A model generated the notes under the pieces. That model did not search any database, had not been told where the DNA came from, and saw nothing but the letters and a program-made list of their open reading frames with translations. Shown piece after piece: positions 1 to 9,581 of a DNA stretch of 24,455 nt (its first letter is position 1; each line of letters opens with the position of its first letter). Source of the stretch: Priapulus caudatus. Its lineage: Eukaryota; Priapulida; Priapulimorpha; Priapulimorphida; Priapulidae. The DNA is taken from the NCBI RefSeq assembly GCF_000485595.1, contig NW_014578273.1, positions 18,100 to 42,554 of the forward strand. Direction: 5' to 3'. The translations under genes were made by a program, and so were the position numbers.

Positions 1-46
<46 letters not shown>
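1..46. repeat. (TA)n microsatellite
   Basis: A pure TA dinucleotide run opens the window and is probably cut by the window edge. Confidence 0.97.
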
Positions 47-48
<2 letters not shown>

Positions 49-144
49 AAGTTAATGTAGTGATTACTGACGCGACTGTTTGGCATTTATGCTAAACTAT
101 TGTTTGTTAGGTTAAAAATATTATCCATTGCGGAAATGAAACTC

Positions 145-300
145 GCTTACTATATCCCGTTTGTCTCGCAATGGGTGGTCCAAAAGATAATAGAAGAACA
201 CGACGTTTCGTGCGCTACTGCGACACTTCGTCAGGTGATGCGGCGACGTTGCGCGTGAGGTTATATATATCCCCCGGTTGGATTGAGCGGTACAACTGCT
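145..300 (+). repeat. Left terminal inverted repeat of the foldback element
   Basis: Reverse complement of 650-805. It contains a short open frame beginning at ATG 171 (MGGPKDNRRTRRFVRYC...). The same frame occurs in the right arm on the opposite strand simply because the arms are copies. Confidence 0.85.
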
Positions 301-649
301 TGGGAACACGCATGGGAGAATGGCTTCTTTTACCCTCCGTGTGTACCAGTGTCGCTCTTGGGCGAGGCACTGTATCCCTTCCCAGTCAGGCTGGTGCTGG
401 TTAACACTCGTCTCCGCCCCAACAACTTTAACAGAGACAACGGGTTAGATATCCCAAATTTCTGGATGTCAACGATACGCCGCCATGAATCACACGTTAC
501 GATAGCAAACGACGGCCGACCCACAACAGGTGAGATTACAGCCAACGCTAGCCAGACGATTTCGACGCGGGAACCTGCAGGCGCCAGCCGGCCGGGCACG
601 GCGCAAGAAACAGCATGCGTCAGACCGCCAATCACAGCAGCGCCTGTCC

Positions 650-805
650 AGCAGTTGTACCGTTCAATCCAACCGAGGGATATATATAACCTCACTCGCA
701 ACGTCGCCGCATCACCTGACGAAGTGTTGCAGTAGCACACGAAACGTCGTGTTCTTCTATTATCTTTTGGACCACCCATTGCGAGACAAACGGGATATAG
801 TAAGC
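650..805 (-). repeat. Right terminal inverted repeat of the foldback element
   Basis: Inverted copy of 145-300 with five substitutions. Its minus-strand frame starts at ATG 779 and, within the first 43 residues, differs from the left-arm frame at three (R to C, D to N, P to L). Confidence 0.85.
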
Positions 806-912
806 AAGTAACATAAAGAATATAGTGATATTATATTTTATCTTAATGAGTAAAATGTGTGTTTTGGTTTTTTTTTTAATTCTAGCGTTAACGAGGATGG
901 AGGGCCTAAGTA

Positions 913-977
913 TAGCTCTAGTACTATAGCCCTTCGCTCCTTCCTCCTGCGACGGAGCGAAGGGCTATACTATAGCT
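913..977. repeat. Short hairpin element with CTAG-containing ends
   Basis: Arms 914-940 and 954-977 pair. The inner 16 bp (925-940 with 954-969) are perfectly complementary around a 13-nt loop. The outer part carries the motif TAGCTCTAGTACTATAGCCC (913-932), which recurs exactly at 12148-12167. It could be a miniature foldback element or a structured insertion. Confidence 0.7.
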
Positions 978-1463
978 GAAGGGGTCGTTGTCGTATTATG
1001 TACTCCATATATGTACCCGATGTATACACAAATATGAGTAAAATGTGTGTTTTTCATGGAAAATACATCAGAAAACTTACTTATCTACCAAGTTACCAAT
1101 AAACTATAAGAAATATTTACAAATGGCGTTTGTTCCCTTGTTTTAAAGGTTTGTTGAGTCAAAGCAAATCAAAGCAGCCAATCAGAGAAGCCCAAACCTC
1201 TGCAATGAATATAACGTGTCGGAAAAAAAAATTCGCGTCCCGGCCGTGGCCGGGACATCGTGCATGACTTGATATGCTAACGTTAATGATTACCGCTCCT
1301 GATCGTAACGGCCGCTAGGGCCTACTCACCAGAGTCACCGTCTGTGTAGCGAACGCAGTCAAGCGTAACATGACGACTGGTATTATACAGGTTATTGATA
1401 TGCGGGACCCGACTGACGCCGGGTTGTTGCCATGATCACAACAGGGGGACGTAGCGTGTAGCG
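978..1463. other. Non-coding, one short GC hairpin
   Basis: No supportable gene. The only structure seen is a perfect 9-bp stem with a 2-nt loop, GTCCCGGCC GT GGCCGGGAC, at 1237-1256, just after an A9 run. Confidence 0.6.
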
Positions 1464-1465
1464 TA

Positions 1466-1835
1466 GGGTACCTATATACAGAGAGTTGCGCCATGACGAG
1501 TCGGAAAAAATCGGTCACGTGGTCGCTGGACGACATGTTGTTTCCAAAGAGATACGCATGGCTATGGCCGTAAGAAAGTGTACAATTAAATTATCATATG
1601 GCGCGAACAATTTGAGTTACATTTCTAGAAATCTAGATACACATAGACACATGTCTTAGCCATAATCTCTGTAAATTTTGAGTTTATTGAAGCACGATTA
1701 GTCTAATTAATTACTGCGGAATATTGTACAGCGTATCCATACAGCACTGTACTTAAGCGGCAGCGGTGAGAATCCAGTTGGAAACAAAATGGCGTCAAAT
1801 CCTGAGTTGGCGCAACTCTCTGTATACAGGGACCC
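1466..1835. mobile_element. TA-flanked mariner/Tc1-like MITE
   Basis: The terminal inverted repeats 1466-1493 and 1808-1835 match at 26 of 28 positions and begin GGGT(A/C)CCT. A TA dinucleotide flanks each end (1464-1465 and 1836-1837), the target duplication expected for Tc1/mariner-type transposition. The element is 370 bp, with no transposase frame. Internal bases 1622-1715 match, in reverse orientation, part of the 1.86-kb transposon at 7713-9574. The superfamily call rests only on the TA target and the terminal repeats. Confidence 0.75.
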
Positions 1836-1837
1836 TA

Positions 1838-3460
1838 GTGTAGCGTTCCAATGCAAACACATACAGAATGTACCAATCGATCGTACGACACTTTGGCTCC
1901 ATCTTCTGAGAATTTTTAGATTTTTTGAAGCGTAGCTACGGGCGGTGGAGAAGCAAGCATATACTGTACTAAGTGTACTCTGTAGTAAGTTTGCTCTTTA
2001 TTTGCGGCACTATAGTCTGTATTTTATTATAATAAATCTTATAATAATTCAAGAGTGATATTAGAGTAAGATTAAAGTATAAGAGTAATATTAGACTAAA
2101 TATTACTGTGGAACAAACTTTTAAATTTGAATAAATTTCAATAATTCACACAGCGAAATTTGGTTGTTGACTAGTTGTTTGAAAAAAGTAATATATTATA
2201 ACGACAAATCCCCCCCCCCAAAAGGGGGGTTATTTGATATGATTTTTTTAAACGCATATTCATGAAATTTGCTTCGTTGCAAAAAGTATTCAGCACACAG
2301 GGGCGAACATGCGAAAAAGTATTCAGCAGTGGGTTTTAAGTACTACTGTGATAATGGGAGATTTCCAAACGCAAAAACACGAGCATTACCTACATGTAAT
2401 GTTAGCACTATAACAGTGATTGATTACGACATTAAGAAAACACGAATATCACAGATAATCTAAACATTACAATGAGGGTTGTCAATAATGAACAATTTAA
2501 CATTAAATTTTTTTTAAACGTATGGCTAATTTTGGTAGTAGGCATGGGAATGGAGTCTGGGAAAAATACAGGCAATGTGAACCATTCAATAAGGAGAGAT
2601 CTTAGCACGGAATACATAGCAGGCAGAGAATTCTAGTTTAATATTAACACGGTAACACGCGTATAATAAAATACCTAACTAAATTGTTAGGTAAAAATTC
2701 ACGTAGGTAAATTTCACTTCCCCGTCGTTAGCTAATTGAAATATTGTAATACTAAATACTAATTAAACACTAGAACAATAGCACGGTATAGACAACAATC
2801 TACCTGACGTATATAGTAAACTTTAACGCTATTCAAATCACTCATACTTATATATATAGTATCAGAAGTTGAAAACACAACGAACCAACCATGGTAGATT
2901 ATTAAAGATAATACCCCCGTACAGATTGCAAAAGTTTTGACCCTCCTACACCAACACTAGTCGGGCAGCCCGCCTAGACGCGCGCTAAATGCGCAGCGTA
3001 CCAGACACAAACATTCTAAAGCGTGTCTCAAGTGGCACGGGTTGACTGCGCGCATGCTCAGTTAGCTTTGTTTGTACGACACTCAACGCAGACAGCTACT
3101 GTACCTTTTATGTGACCATAAGCGTGCGTAAGTTTACTATAATTTGTTATCAATTGTAGTTGTTGACAACAGCCAAAATGCTTGATGCTTAATACAAATT
3201 GTGCAATGATAGACAATAAGCACGATCAACCAATAAGTAAATGTCGGCAATAAGAACACAATGTAGAACTATTTTAAAAGATAAAAATTATAATAAAACC
3301 AAAAATAAAAGATAGTTAGGTCCCAACCTTGTTAGAATTAGGACAATGCGTTCTCTCAAATTATGCTGCTCATGTATAAACAGTATATACTATTACTAAC
3401 CATGTACACAGACACCTAAATTATAAACTTTAACAACAATTATCTCTGCTCTCCAAGGTC
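1838..3460. other. AT-rich non-coding stretch
   Basis: No supportable gene. There is a C10-AAAA-G6 hairpin at 2210-2229 and a short direct duplication of AAAAAGTATTCAGCA near 2280-2327. A GC-richer patch at about 2945-3075 contains GCGCATGCTCA (near 3052), one base off an NRF-1-like site; with no adjacent gene this is weak evidence for a promoter. Confidence 0.5.
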
Positions 3461-3464
3461 TGCT

Positions 3465-3500
3465 GCCCTCTCTCTCTCGCTCGGCCTCTCTCCCTCTCGT

Positions 3501-3549
<49 letters not shown>

Positions 3550-3560
3550 CGGTCGCTCTT

Positions 3561-3609
<49 letters not shown>

Positions 3610-3621
3610 CGGCCTCTCTCC

Positions 3622-3664
<43 letters not shown>

Positions 3665-4055
3665 GCTCTTTCTCTTGCGCGCTTTCTCTCTCTCGCGCGC
3701 TCTATCTCTCTATCACTCTCCCTCGCTCTCTCGCTTTCTCTATCGCTTTCTCCAACTCTGCCTCTCTCTCTTCCTCCCCCTCTCTCTAATTCCTTCTCTC
3801 TTTCTCTCTCAATCTCTCACCCTCTTTCGTCCCTTCTCTGGTCTGCTCTCTCTCCCTCTCTCTCCCCCTCTCGCTCCCTCTTTTTCCCTCTCTTTCCCTT
3901 TCTCTCCCTCTATCTCCCTCTTTCTTCCTCTCTCTCTCTCTCCTCCCTCTCCCTCTCTCCCCCCCTCTCTCTCTCTCGCTCTCTTCCTCTCTCTTCCTTT
4001 CTCTCACCCCCCTCTCTCTCTCTCCTTCTCTCACCCCCTCTCTCTCTTTCTCGAA
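3465..4055 (+). repeat. Long (CT)n-type polypyrimidine tract
   Basis: About 590 bp are almost purely C and T on the plus strand, with occasional G as CTCG. The block TCTCTCGCTCGGCCTCTCTC occurs at 3473 and 3601 (period 128), with a related block at 3541, so part of it grew by duplication. Mirror-symmetric pyrimidine DNA of this length can form triplex (H-DNA). Long open frames on both strands here are low-complexity artefacts. Confidence 0.95.
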
Positions 4056-4230
4056 TCGATGCTACGAGTGGTGCACGCGACAGAATCTGTCATATTGTGT
4101 ATAATTCGTGTTGAGTGTCTCAATGTAGAAACAATTTCCACGGAATTCCATGAAATCTGCATGGCATTCTTCGTTGTTTACTGAAACATGGTTATCGATG
4201 TTAGTGATTGCTCAGGGAGTAAGTACGGGA

Positions 4231-4512
4231 GTGATTGTCCCCGGATGGCGGTAATTGTCCGGGGGGAATTCTCCGGGGTGTAATAATTATTGTCTGGGTG
4301 TAATTGTCCGGGTCTAATTCTCCGGGGTGTAATTGTCTGGGTGTAATTGTCCGGGTCTAATTGTCCGGGTCTAATTATCCGGGGGTAATTGTCCGGGTCT
4401 AATTGTCCGGGTCTAATTGTCCGGGTCTAATTATCCGGGTGTAATTTTCCGGGTCTAATTGTCCGGGTCTAATTATCCGGGTGTAATTGGCTGGGTCTAA
4501 TTGTCCGGAGGT
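4231..4512 (+). repeat. 14-bp minisatellite, consensus GTCTAATTGTCCGG
   Basis: About 20 tandem units of roughly 14 bp. The first third is degenerate (GGGGTGTAAT, GAATTCTCCGG variants); the last two thirds are regular, with TAATTGTCCGGGTC alternating with TAATTATCCGGGTG. It lies about 200 bp beyond the donor of the minus-strand PAN exon, so probably inside that gene's intron. Confidence 0.93.
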
Positions 4513-4714
4513 AACCGATACCGTTATTTAGAATCAAAGCAGCAAAAATAGCAAATAAATATAAAATAAAATAAAAACTACAAACGCAGTTTAATAGTTT
4601 ATAACTTATAGAGATGGAATCAAACAAATTAATTCGAGCTACGGTGGCCTTTTAATTCCTGAGACCGTTCACTCACACACCTAAAAATAATTACAGCGCA
4701 ATTGAAATATGATT

Positions 4715-4720
4715 ACTAAC
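4715..4720 (-). promoter_or_regulatory. Putative 5' splice donor of the PAN-like exon
   Basis: On the minus strand the junction reads GAAAG|GTTAGT, close to the metazoan donor consensus. It lies exactly where the open frame meets its stop, which supports interpreting the frame as a spliced exon. Confidence 0.55.
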
Positions 4721-5051
4721 CTTTCGTATAGAAGTCGTAGTTGTTCTCGGTGACAATTGCAGCGCCGACGTCAGTGTCTGCGTAGGCGCTCAGCTCACAC
4801 TGTTTGCGGCTTGCTGTGGTGTTCTCTATGTTATAACCGGTGCAGCCGCAAAAGAATGCACACTGAGGCATCCTTCTGACCATCATCGTCTCACGAAGAC
4901 AACCTCTCACAGCTTGTCCCTTTAATTGGAGTTGATATCTTGCCGCGTTTGTACAGCTTGTCGTGCATAATAAAATAATAAAGGCGACGCCAGTAACGTG
5001 AGATTTTATCTCACTGATGATCTTTAGATAACGCAGTAAGAACAAACTCAT
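4721..5051 (-). CDS. Secreted PAN/Apple-like domain protein, 5' coding exon (partial)
   Basis: Best coding candidate in the window. From the in-frame ATG at 5051 (another is at 5066) there is a basic, hydrophobic leader. A signal-peptide core follows at about residues 18-36 (VTGVAFIILLCTTSCTNA), with a plausible cleavage after TNA. A cysteine-containing domain occupies about residues 41-109. The pattern QCAFFC, then CTGYN, then QCEL, then NYDFYTKG resembles the C-x3-C ... C-x-(F/Y)N ... C-x-L core of PAN/Apple domains, which bind proteins or sugars outside the cell. Cysteines are at 51, 64, 68, 70 and 85. The frame meets a donor, CGAAAG|GTTAGT, at 4721/4720, and the stop codon TAG overlaps that donor. 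The exon therefore probably ends in phase 1, as expected for shuffled extracellular modules. The C68-x-C70 spacing is shorter than usual. The open frame continues upstream to 5306, but from a non-ATG codon. Confidence 0.62.
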
Positions 5052-5465
5052 GAAGTTACCGGTCATTGTGCGTATATTACAAATGTTGACGCCTGTTTTT
5101 GTTGATTTTCCTGTAATAGTATAGAGGAGCTCGCTAGCATGGTGAATCAGTTCAATGACATGTTCAATGACATAATGAATGTCATTGTATCGATCTATGC
5201 GGAACGATTCAAACCTATAATACAAGAGAGATGTGTGAGAAGAGAGATCTGACAACGCTCTCCCGTCGGTTAACTCCTCACTCTGACAATACTCTACTGA
5301 TACCAATTCCTAGAACCCGTTTCTCACTATTTAAAAACATATTCCACAAATTTCCAAACCACATTTTGCATATATTTAGAAATGATCTAGAATGAGCAGA
5401 ATACAAAACAGGATCACAACAAGAACGCTACTGCAGTCGAGCGTGCACGTACGCACGAACGTATA

Positions 5466-5518
5466 TTCGCACACGCGCGCAACGCGCACACACACACGCA
5501 CGCACATACACTCACACG

Positions 5519-5565
<47 letters not shown>

Positions 5566-5579
5566 CGACGCACGCACGC

Positions 5580-5612
<33 letters not shown>

Positions 5613-5712
5613 CATACACTCACGAGTGCACGCACACGCGCGCGCGCGCACACACACACGCGCGCACATACACACACACGCACTTACGCACTCACGCAAC
5701 GCACCACCATAC
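5466..5712. repeat. (CA)n / CACG microsatellite complex
   Basis: CA runs are interrupted by CG-rich units (CGCGCGCG, GCACGCAC). Alternating purine-pyrimidine sequence gives open frames on both strands that should be ignored. A similar block at 7028-7140 precedes the second repeat-unit copy. Confidence 0.96.
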
Positions 5713-5747
5713 ACTATATATATATATATATGATATGATATAATTAT

Positions 5748-5793
<46 letters not shown>
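5713..5793. repeat. (TA)n microsatellites
   Basis: Two TA runs are separated by GATATGATATAATTATTAAA. They adjoin the palindromic start of repeat unit A. Confidence 0.93.
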
Positions 5794-5794
<1 letters not shown>

Positions 5795-5795
<1 letters not shown>

Positions 5796-6029
5796 ATCAA
5801 CATGTAGAATATTCTTTCATTGACGTACCTGCCGCTTCCTTCATTAAAAATAAATGAAAATATAGATTAAATAAATAAATGTCTCCCCTCTCTCTGCACA
5901 CAGACATATATATATATATATGTGTGTATACACAGATATTTATTTTATTTATTTAATTATATACTATAGTTATTTATTTTAAGTAAAAGAAGCGGCAGGT
6001 ACGCGGCTCGAAATTCTACATCGTTGATT
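5795..6029. repeat. Palindromic module at the start of copy A
   Basis: The left arm 5795-5838 (AATCAAC ... GCCGCTTC) pairs with the right arm 5989-6029 (GAAGCGGC ... GTTGATT). The AT-rich inner flanks also pair loosely (ATAAATGAAAATATAGATTA and its near complement). The core is CTCCCCTCTCTCTGCACACA plus a TA run. The equivalent module in copy B is 7159-7422. Confidence 0.75.
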
Positions 6030-6870
6030 ACGCAGTTGTGTCATCGAGCATATATAGCAGCTTTAGTCGAATTTGATCACAAAACTCATGAGTTGGTGGC
6101 GCGAACATGTAACGGAACGGAAGTAAAAACTTCATCAGTGAAAGATATCGAATCTTACATTGTAAACCAACTCTCATCTTCCGTCATGTTGGAATTTAGC
6201 TAGTACACAGACAGACGGCGGTTTTATTGATTTAAATGTTTCGCATTCATACCTACAAAGAACTGGTATGGTGATTATGTGGCGCATGCGTGGTGTTGAA
6301 TCAAGCCGGAGGCTGAAGGTCGTATGGCCTAGAAGCCATCTTGTTTCGTGGGGTAATTTAAATGTGTACATGTTGTGTATACATGGTCGGCCAGATGGGT
6401 GTCGTTTCATTTCAACGTTTAGATAGCAATACGTAGTAGGCGGCATGATGTGGCATCATGTAATTATTTAATTAAGTAGTGAGTCAGTACTGTATGAAAT
6501 GATCCGTGTTTAATGGTAAAGCTGACGCCGAACCAGTAGAATCATAGGGTTGCACGTGTGTGATTGCATTAAAAATCTAACTTCTATTTAATATATATTA
6601 TACAATATTATTTAAATGTTAGAAGTGTTAACAACGCGCATTTTGTATTTATCTCACAATCCGGGTAAATTGCCTTTTTTGTGCAATGTGAGGGTCTAAT
6701 TATTTCTATTCATCTGAATCGACAGATTTTGAATGACATTGTTAATGTACAAAAGCCAATGCAGAAGGCTCATGCGAAATGCGAAATGCGAACTCTAAAG
6801 CAACCAATCAGAGAATGTGTTGGTCTTGACGAACCGCCATGACCGGTATTAATTACTACAAATACAAGAG

Positions 6871-7027
6871 CTGGCAAAAGTTTCGAGGCGGAGCATAGAG
6901 CAATGAATCTGTAGGTATTTAACATGAATAAAGTGTATGTTGTGTATAAGCGCAGTAATAGTGTGAGTATTTTTATAGTTAATTTCTGTTCTATGCTTAT
7001 TCAGGCCTGCAACGACAAGCAAGCGAG
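6871..7027. other. Spacer between repeat copies
   Basis: Unique-looking sequence not matched after copy B. No gene was seen. Confidence 0.5.
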
Positions 7028-7158
7028 TGCACACACACACACACACACATACACACCACACACACACACACACACACACACCACACACTCACGCGTGCAC
7101 GCACACGCCCACCGCGCACTCACGCACGCACCCACATACACTACTATATATATATTAT
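7028..7158. repeat. (CA)n / CACG microsatellite and short (TA)n
   Basis: Shares the ordered variants CCACACACTCACGCGTGCAC and CGCACACGC with the block before copy A, so the microsatellite probably belongs to the duplicated unit. Confidence 0.94.
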
Positions 7159-7260
7159 AATCAAACAATGTAGGATTACTACTTACGTAACTGCCGCTTC
7201 CTGTCATTAAAATAAATGACAATATAGATTAAATAAATATCTCCCCTCTCTCTGCACACA

Positions 7261-7298
<38 letters not shown>

Positions 7299-7422
7299 TA
7301 TATATATATGTATACACCGTATACACAGATAGTTTATTTATTTTATTTAATTTATATCTATAGTTATTTATTTTAATAAAAGAAGCGGCAGGTACGCGGC
7401 TCGCATTCTACATCGTTTGATT
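7159..7422. repeat. Palindromic module at the start of copy B
   Basis: Arms 7159-7200 and 7382-7422 are inverted copies (AATCAAAC ... GCCGCTTC). They are homologous to 5795-6029, with an internal CTCCCCTCTCTCTGCACACA and a longer TA run. Confidence 0.75.
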
Positions 7423-7705
7423 CAGTTGTGTCATCGAGCATTATAAGCAGCTTTAGTCGAATATACAAAACTCATGTAGTTGCTGGCGCGAACATGTAAC
7501 GGAACCGGAAGTAAAACATTCATCAGTGAAAGATATCGAATCGAATCTTACATTGTAAACCAACACTCTCATCTCCGTCATTTGGAATTAGCTAGTACAC
7601 AGACAGACGGGGTTTTATTGATAAGAATGTTTCACATTTCAACACCTACAAGAAACTGGTATGGCTGATCATGTGCGCATGCGTGGTGTTGACATCAGCC
7701 GGGAG

Positions 7706-7712
7706 GCTGAAG
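7706..7712 (+). repeat. Left target-site duplication GCTGAAG
   Basis: Directly abuts the left inverted repeat of the nested transposon; the same heptamer follows its right end. Confidence 0.8.
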
Positions 7713-9574
7713 CACAGACTAACGGATACACAGACTGGACACTTCGTATACCCTGCTTGCTATGCGTTTCGATGGTGCGGCCCCTGGCGAATGTAGCGGT
7801 CAACTACTCGAAATGGCATCGGGGTTGTTATATTCAAGCCAGTACGGGAGATTACGGTACGCATATATTTGCTAATATATTGACTAATCGTGCGTCAATA
7901 ACTCACATATCACAGAGACTATAGGCTAAGACATGTGTTAGTAGTATCTAGAATTTTAGAAATTTAACATCATTCTGTAATTCACTTCCGCACGCATATA
8001 TTTGCTAATCGTATTGACTAATCGTGCGTCAAATTCATATAACTCAATATTAACAGAGAGTATTGTGTGTCTATATTCAGCCGGTACGGGAATCATCTGC
8101 ATAATAGTATTCTAGATATATTCCAGATATAGCGTTTTCAAGTTTCCACAGAGCATGTAGGTACTAGACTTTATCACGCGCGTGCAATGTTATATACGTT
8201 TGCAATATATAAATTCGTATAGGACGGCAATGACGATGCAGTGACTCACTGACTGCTGTGCACACGAAGCAAGACTATATTTATTGATTGTTTAATTATA
8301 TGTAATGATAATATCAATGTAAACTAATACAATATACAATCTTGTGAAGCTAACAGTTAAAAGTTAGGAAAACACTACTTGGTTCGGTGATCTGTGTAAT
8401 GCTGCTGCCCTTTGTTCTGTGAAATACCAGTTAACAACGATATGCAATTGTTTAAATAAACACCACATCACATGAACATATAGATGATCATGTACATAGA
8501 CTCGGAAGTGGGTCTGCAACATAAGAAGAGCCGACATTGACGGTTTAAAATGCAGCCAATGCAAATATCTGCTAATTTGAGAGAATCATTTTGAGGCATC
8601 TCAATTTATGCTGTCCAGCTGACAAGGGGTTAAAATCACTGGCTGCTTTGAAATGTGATATGCTGTACGCTATTTAAATATAACTATTATTAGTATGGGA
8701 AATTAGTAAAATACATTGCTTTCTCTGCTTCTCGTCATGGTGCTCATGAGCATTATACATGTACCAGGCTTGATTTCATGAAAATATTACATAAACAAAA
8801 AAATACGGTTTGAGAAATATTCCACTGTGGCACTGAAGTATATCAAAAAATTCAAACTGTCTGTATTTTACCTTATTTTCCATAATTTCTTCGACCCGAA
8901 ATTCCACCTTTATTAAAAACATAAGGGCAAGTCAAAAAAATTTAAGAGCGTAAAAAGATGCAGTTCCATCTCTGATAGAAGTCCAGACCCTCCTGCACTC
9001 CGAACCTAGAAACAAAGCAGAATCGTAAATTGCTGAAGCTCGAGCATTGTGATTAAGCTTCTTTAGCCATAAATGTGATTAATGGTATTGGAAGTAAAAA
9101 TATATGAGAAATTATTCGTTTTTATTATTATTATTGTTTGTAGAAAAAACAAACATCTCACAAAATCCGGTCACAGACTGAGGAATAAATTAAACTACAA
9201 CTGTAGCACAGTATACCGTGTGCACATTACGCATTGTGATGTTATGTGTGTGTATGTGCATTAGTCTGGTAGGTCTGTGATACGGTGTGGATGATCGTTT
9301 GCATGTAAAAATAAATGTACAGCCGTTTAATGGAACAAAATCTACTTGAAGACTAACATTTGACCTTCTAGATTCAGGAATGTATAATTAAACTCCAATC
9401 CAAATATTATAATTAACGATAGAGGACGTTTTAATGTTAACACGCTTACACATCTACGGTGTATCACCGCACGCAGATTTTTAGTGTACCGCTACATTCG
9501 CTAGGCGGCGCCACCATTCAATTCCATAACACTATTTTGGCGTTGCGTCCAGTCTGTGTATCCGTTAGTCTGTG
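7713..9574. mobile_element. 1,862-bp non-autonomous DNA transposon nested in copy B
   Basis: The ends are inverted repeats: 28 bp perfect (CACAGACTAACGGATACACA...), then a diverged stretch, then a second paired block around GCGAATGTAGCGGT (about 7785-7802 and 9492-9510). The target duplication is GCTGAAG at 7706-7712 and 9575-9581, or 8 bp (GGCTGAAG) if the last G of the right end is counted. Copy A supplies the uninterrupted site at 6312-6318. A 7-8 bp duplication would fit hAT-like or related superfamilies, but the tips do not match a terminus I recognise. No transposase frame exists. Internally, CGCATATATTTGCTAAT ... GACTAATCGTGCGTCAA occurs twice (near 7859 and 7993). Confidence 0.88.
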
Positions 9575-9581
9575 GCTGAAG
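9575..9581 (+). repeat. Right target-site duplication GCTGAAG
   Basis: Directly follows the right inverted repeat. The sequence then resumes as repeat unit B (GTGATGGCTAGAAGCCATCT). Confidence 0.8.

Larger units (their letters stand above)
145..805. mobile_element. Foldback / long-TIR non-autonomous DNA transposon
   Basis: The left arm (145-300) and right arm (650-805) are inverted copies, each 156 bp. By eye they differ at five positions with no indels, about 97% identity, so the element looks fairly young. Homology decays just outside (141-144 and 806-809). The arms start GCTTACTATATCCCGTTTGT. I found no convincing target-site duplication, and the TATA near each tip is itself a palindrome, so the exact ends are uncertain. 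The central 350 bp (301-649) is GC-rich, unlike the flanks, and encodes no recognised transposase. The family (MITE, Foldback or other) cannot be assigned by eye. Confidence 0.85.
5700..6870 (+). repeat. Repeat unit copy A (~1.15 kb, uninterrupted)
   Basis: The whole segment recurs in the same orientation as copy B, split between 7125-7712 and 9575-10133. Landmarks shared in order are GAAGCGGCAGGTACGCGGCT, GATATCGAATC, GCGCATGCGTGGTGTTGA, CTAGAAGCCATCTTGTTTCG, ATCTCACAATCCGGGTAAAT and AAGCAACCAATCAGAGAATG. Shared sequence ends near ACTACAAATACAA. I see no coding capacity. The copies differ by many 1-few base indels. At 6312-6318 (GCTGAAG) copy A preserves the empty target site of the transposon in copy B. 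It may be a non-autonomous transposon, a SINE-like composite or a segmental tandem duplication. Confidence 0.9.

Noticed and set aside
283-735. 150-codon frame spanning the foldback element
   Set aside because: Starts on TTG, crosses into the inverted arm, and has no recognised domain; likely fortuitous.
3675-4184. 169-codon Ser/Leu/Pro-rich frame and the opposite Arg/Glu-rich frame
   Set aside because: Products of the CT tract.
4231-4512. Regularly spaced repeats that could suggest a CRISPR array
   Set aside because: The 14-bp units are contiguous with no unique spacers, and the context is eukaryotic; it is a minisatellite.
5376-5733. Overlapping His/Thr-rich and Cys/Val-rich open frames
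   Set aside because: Both strands and several frames are open because the DNA is a CA/TG microsatellite.
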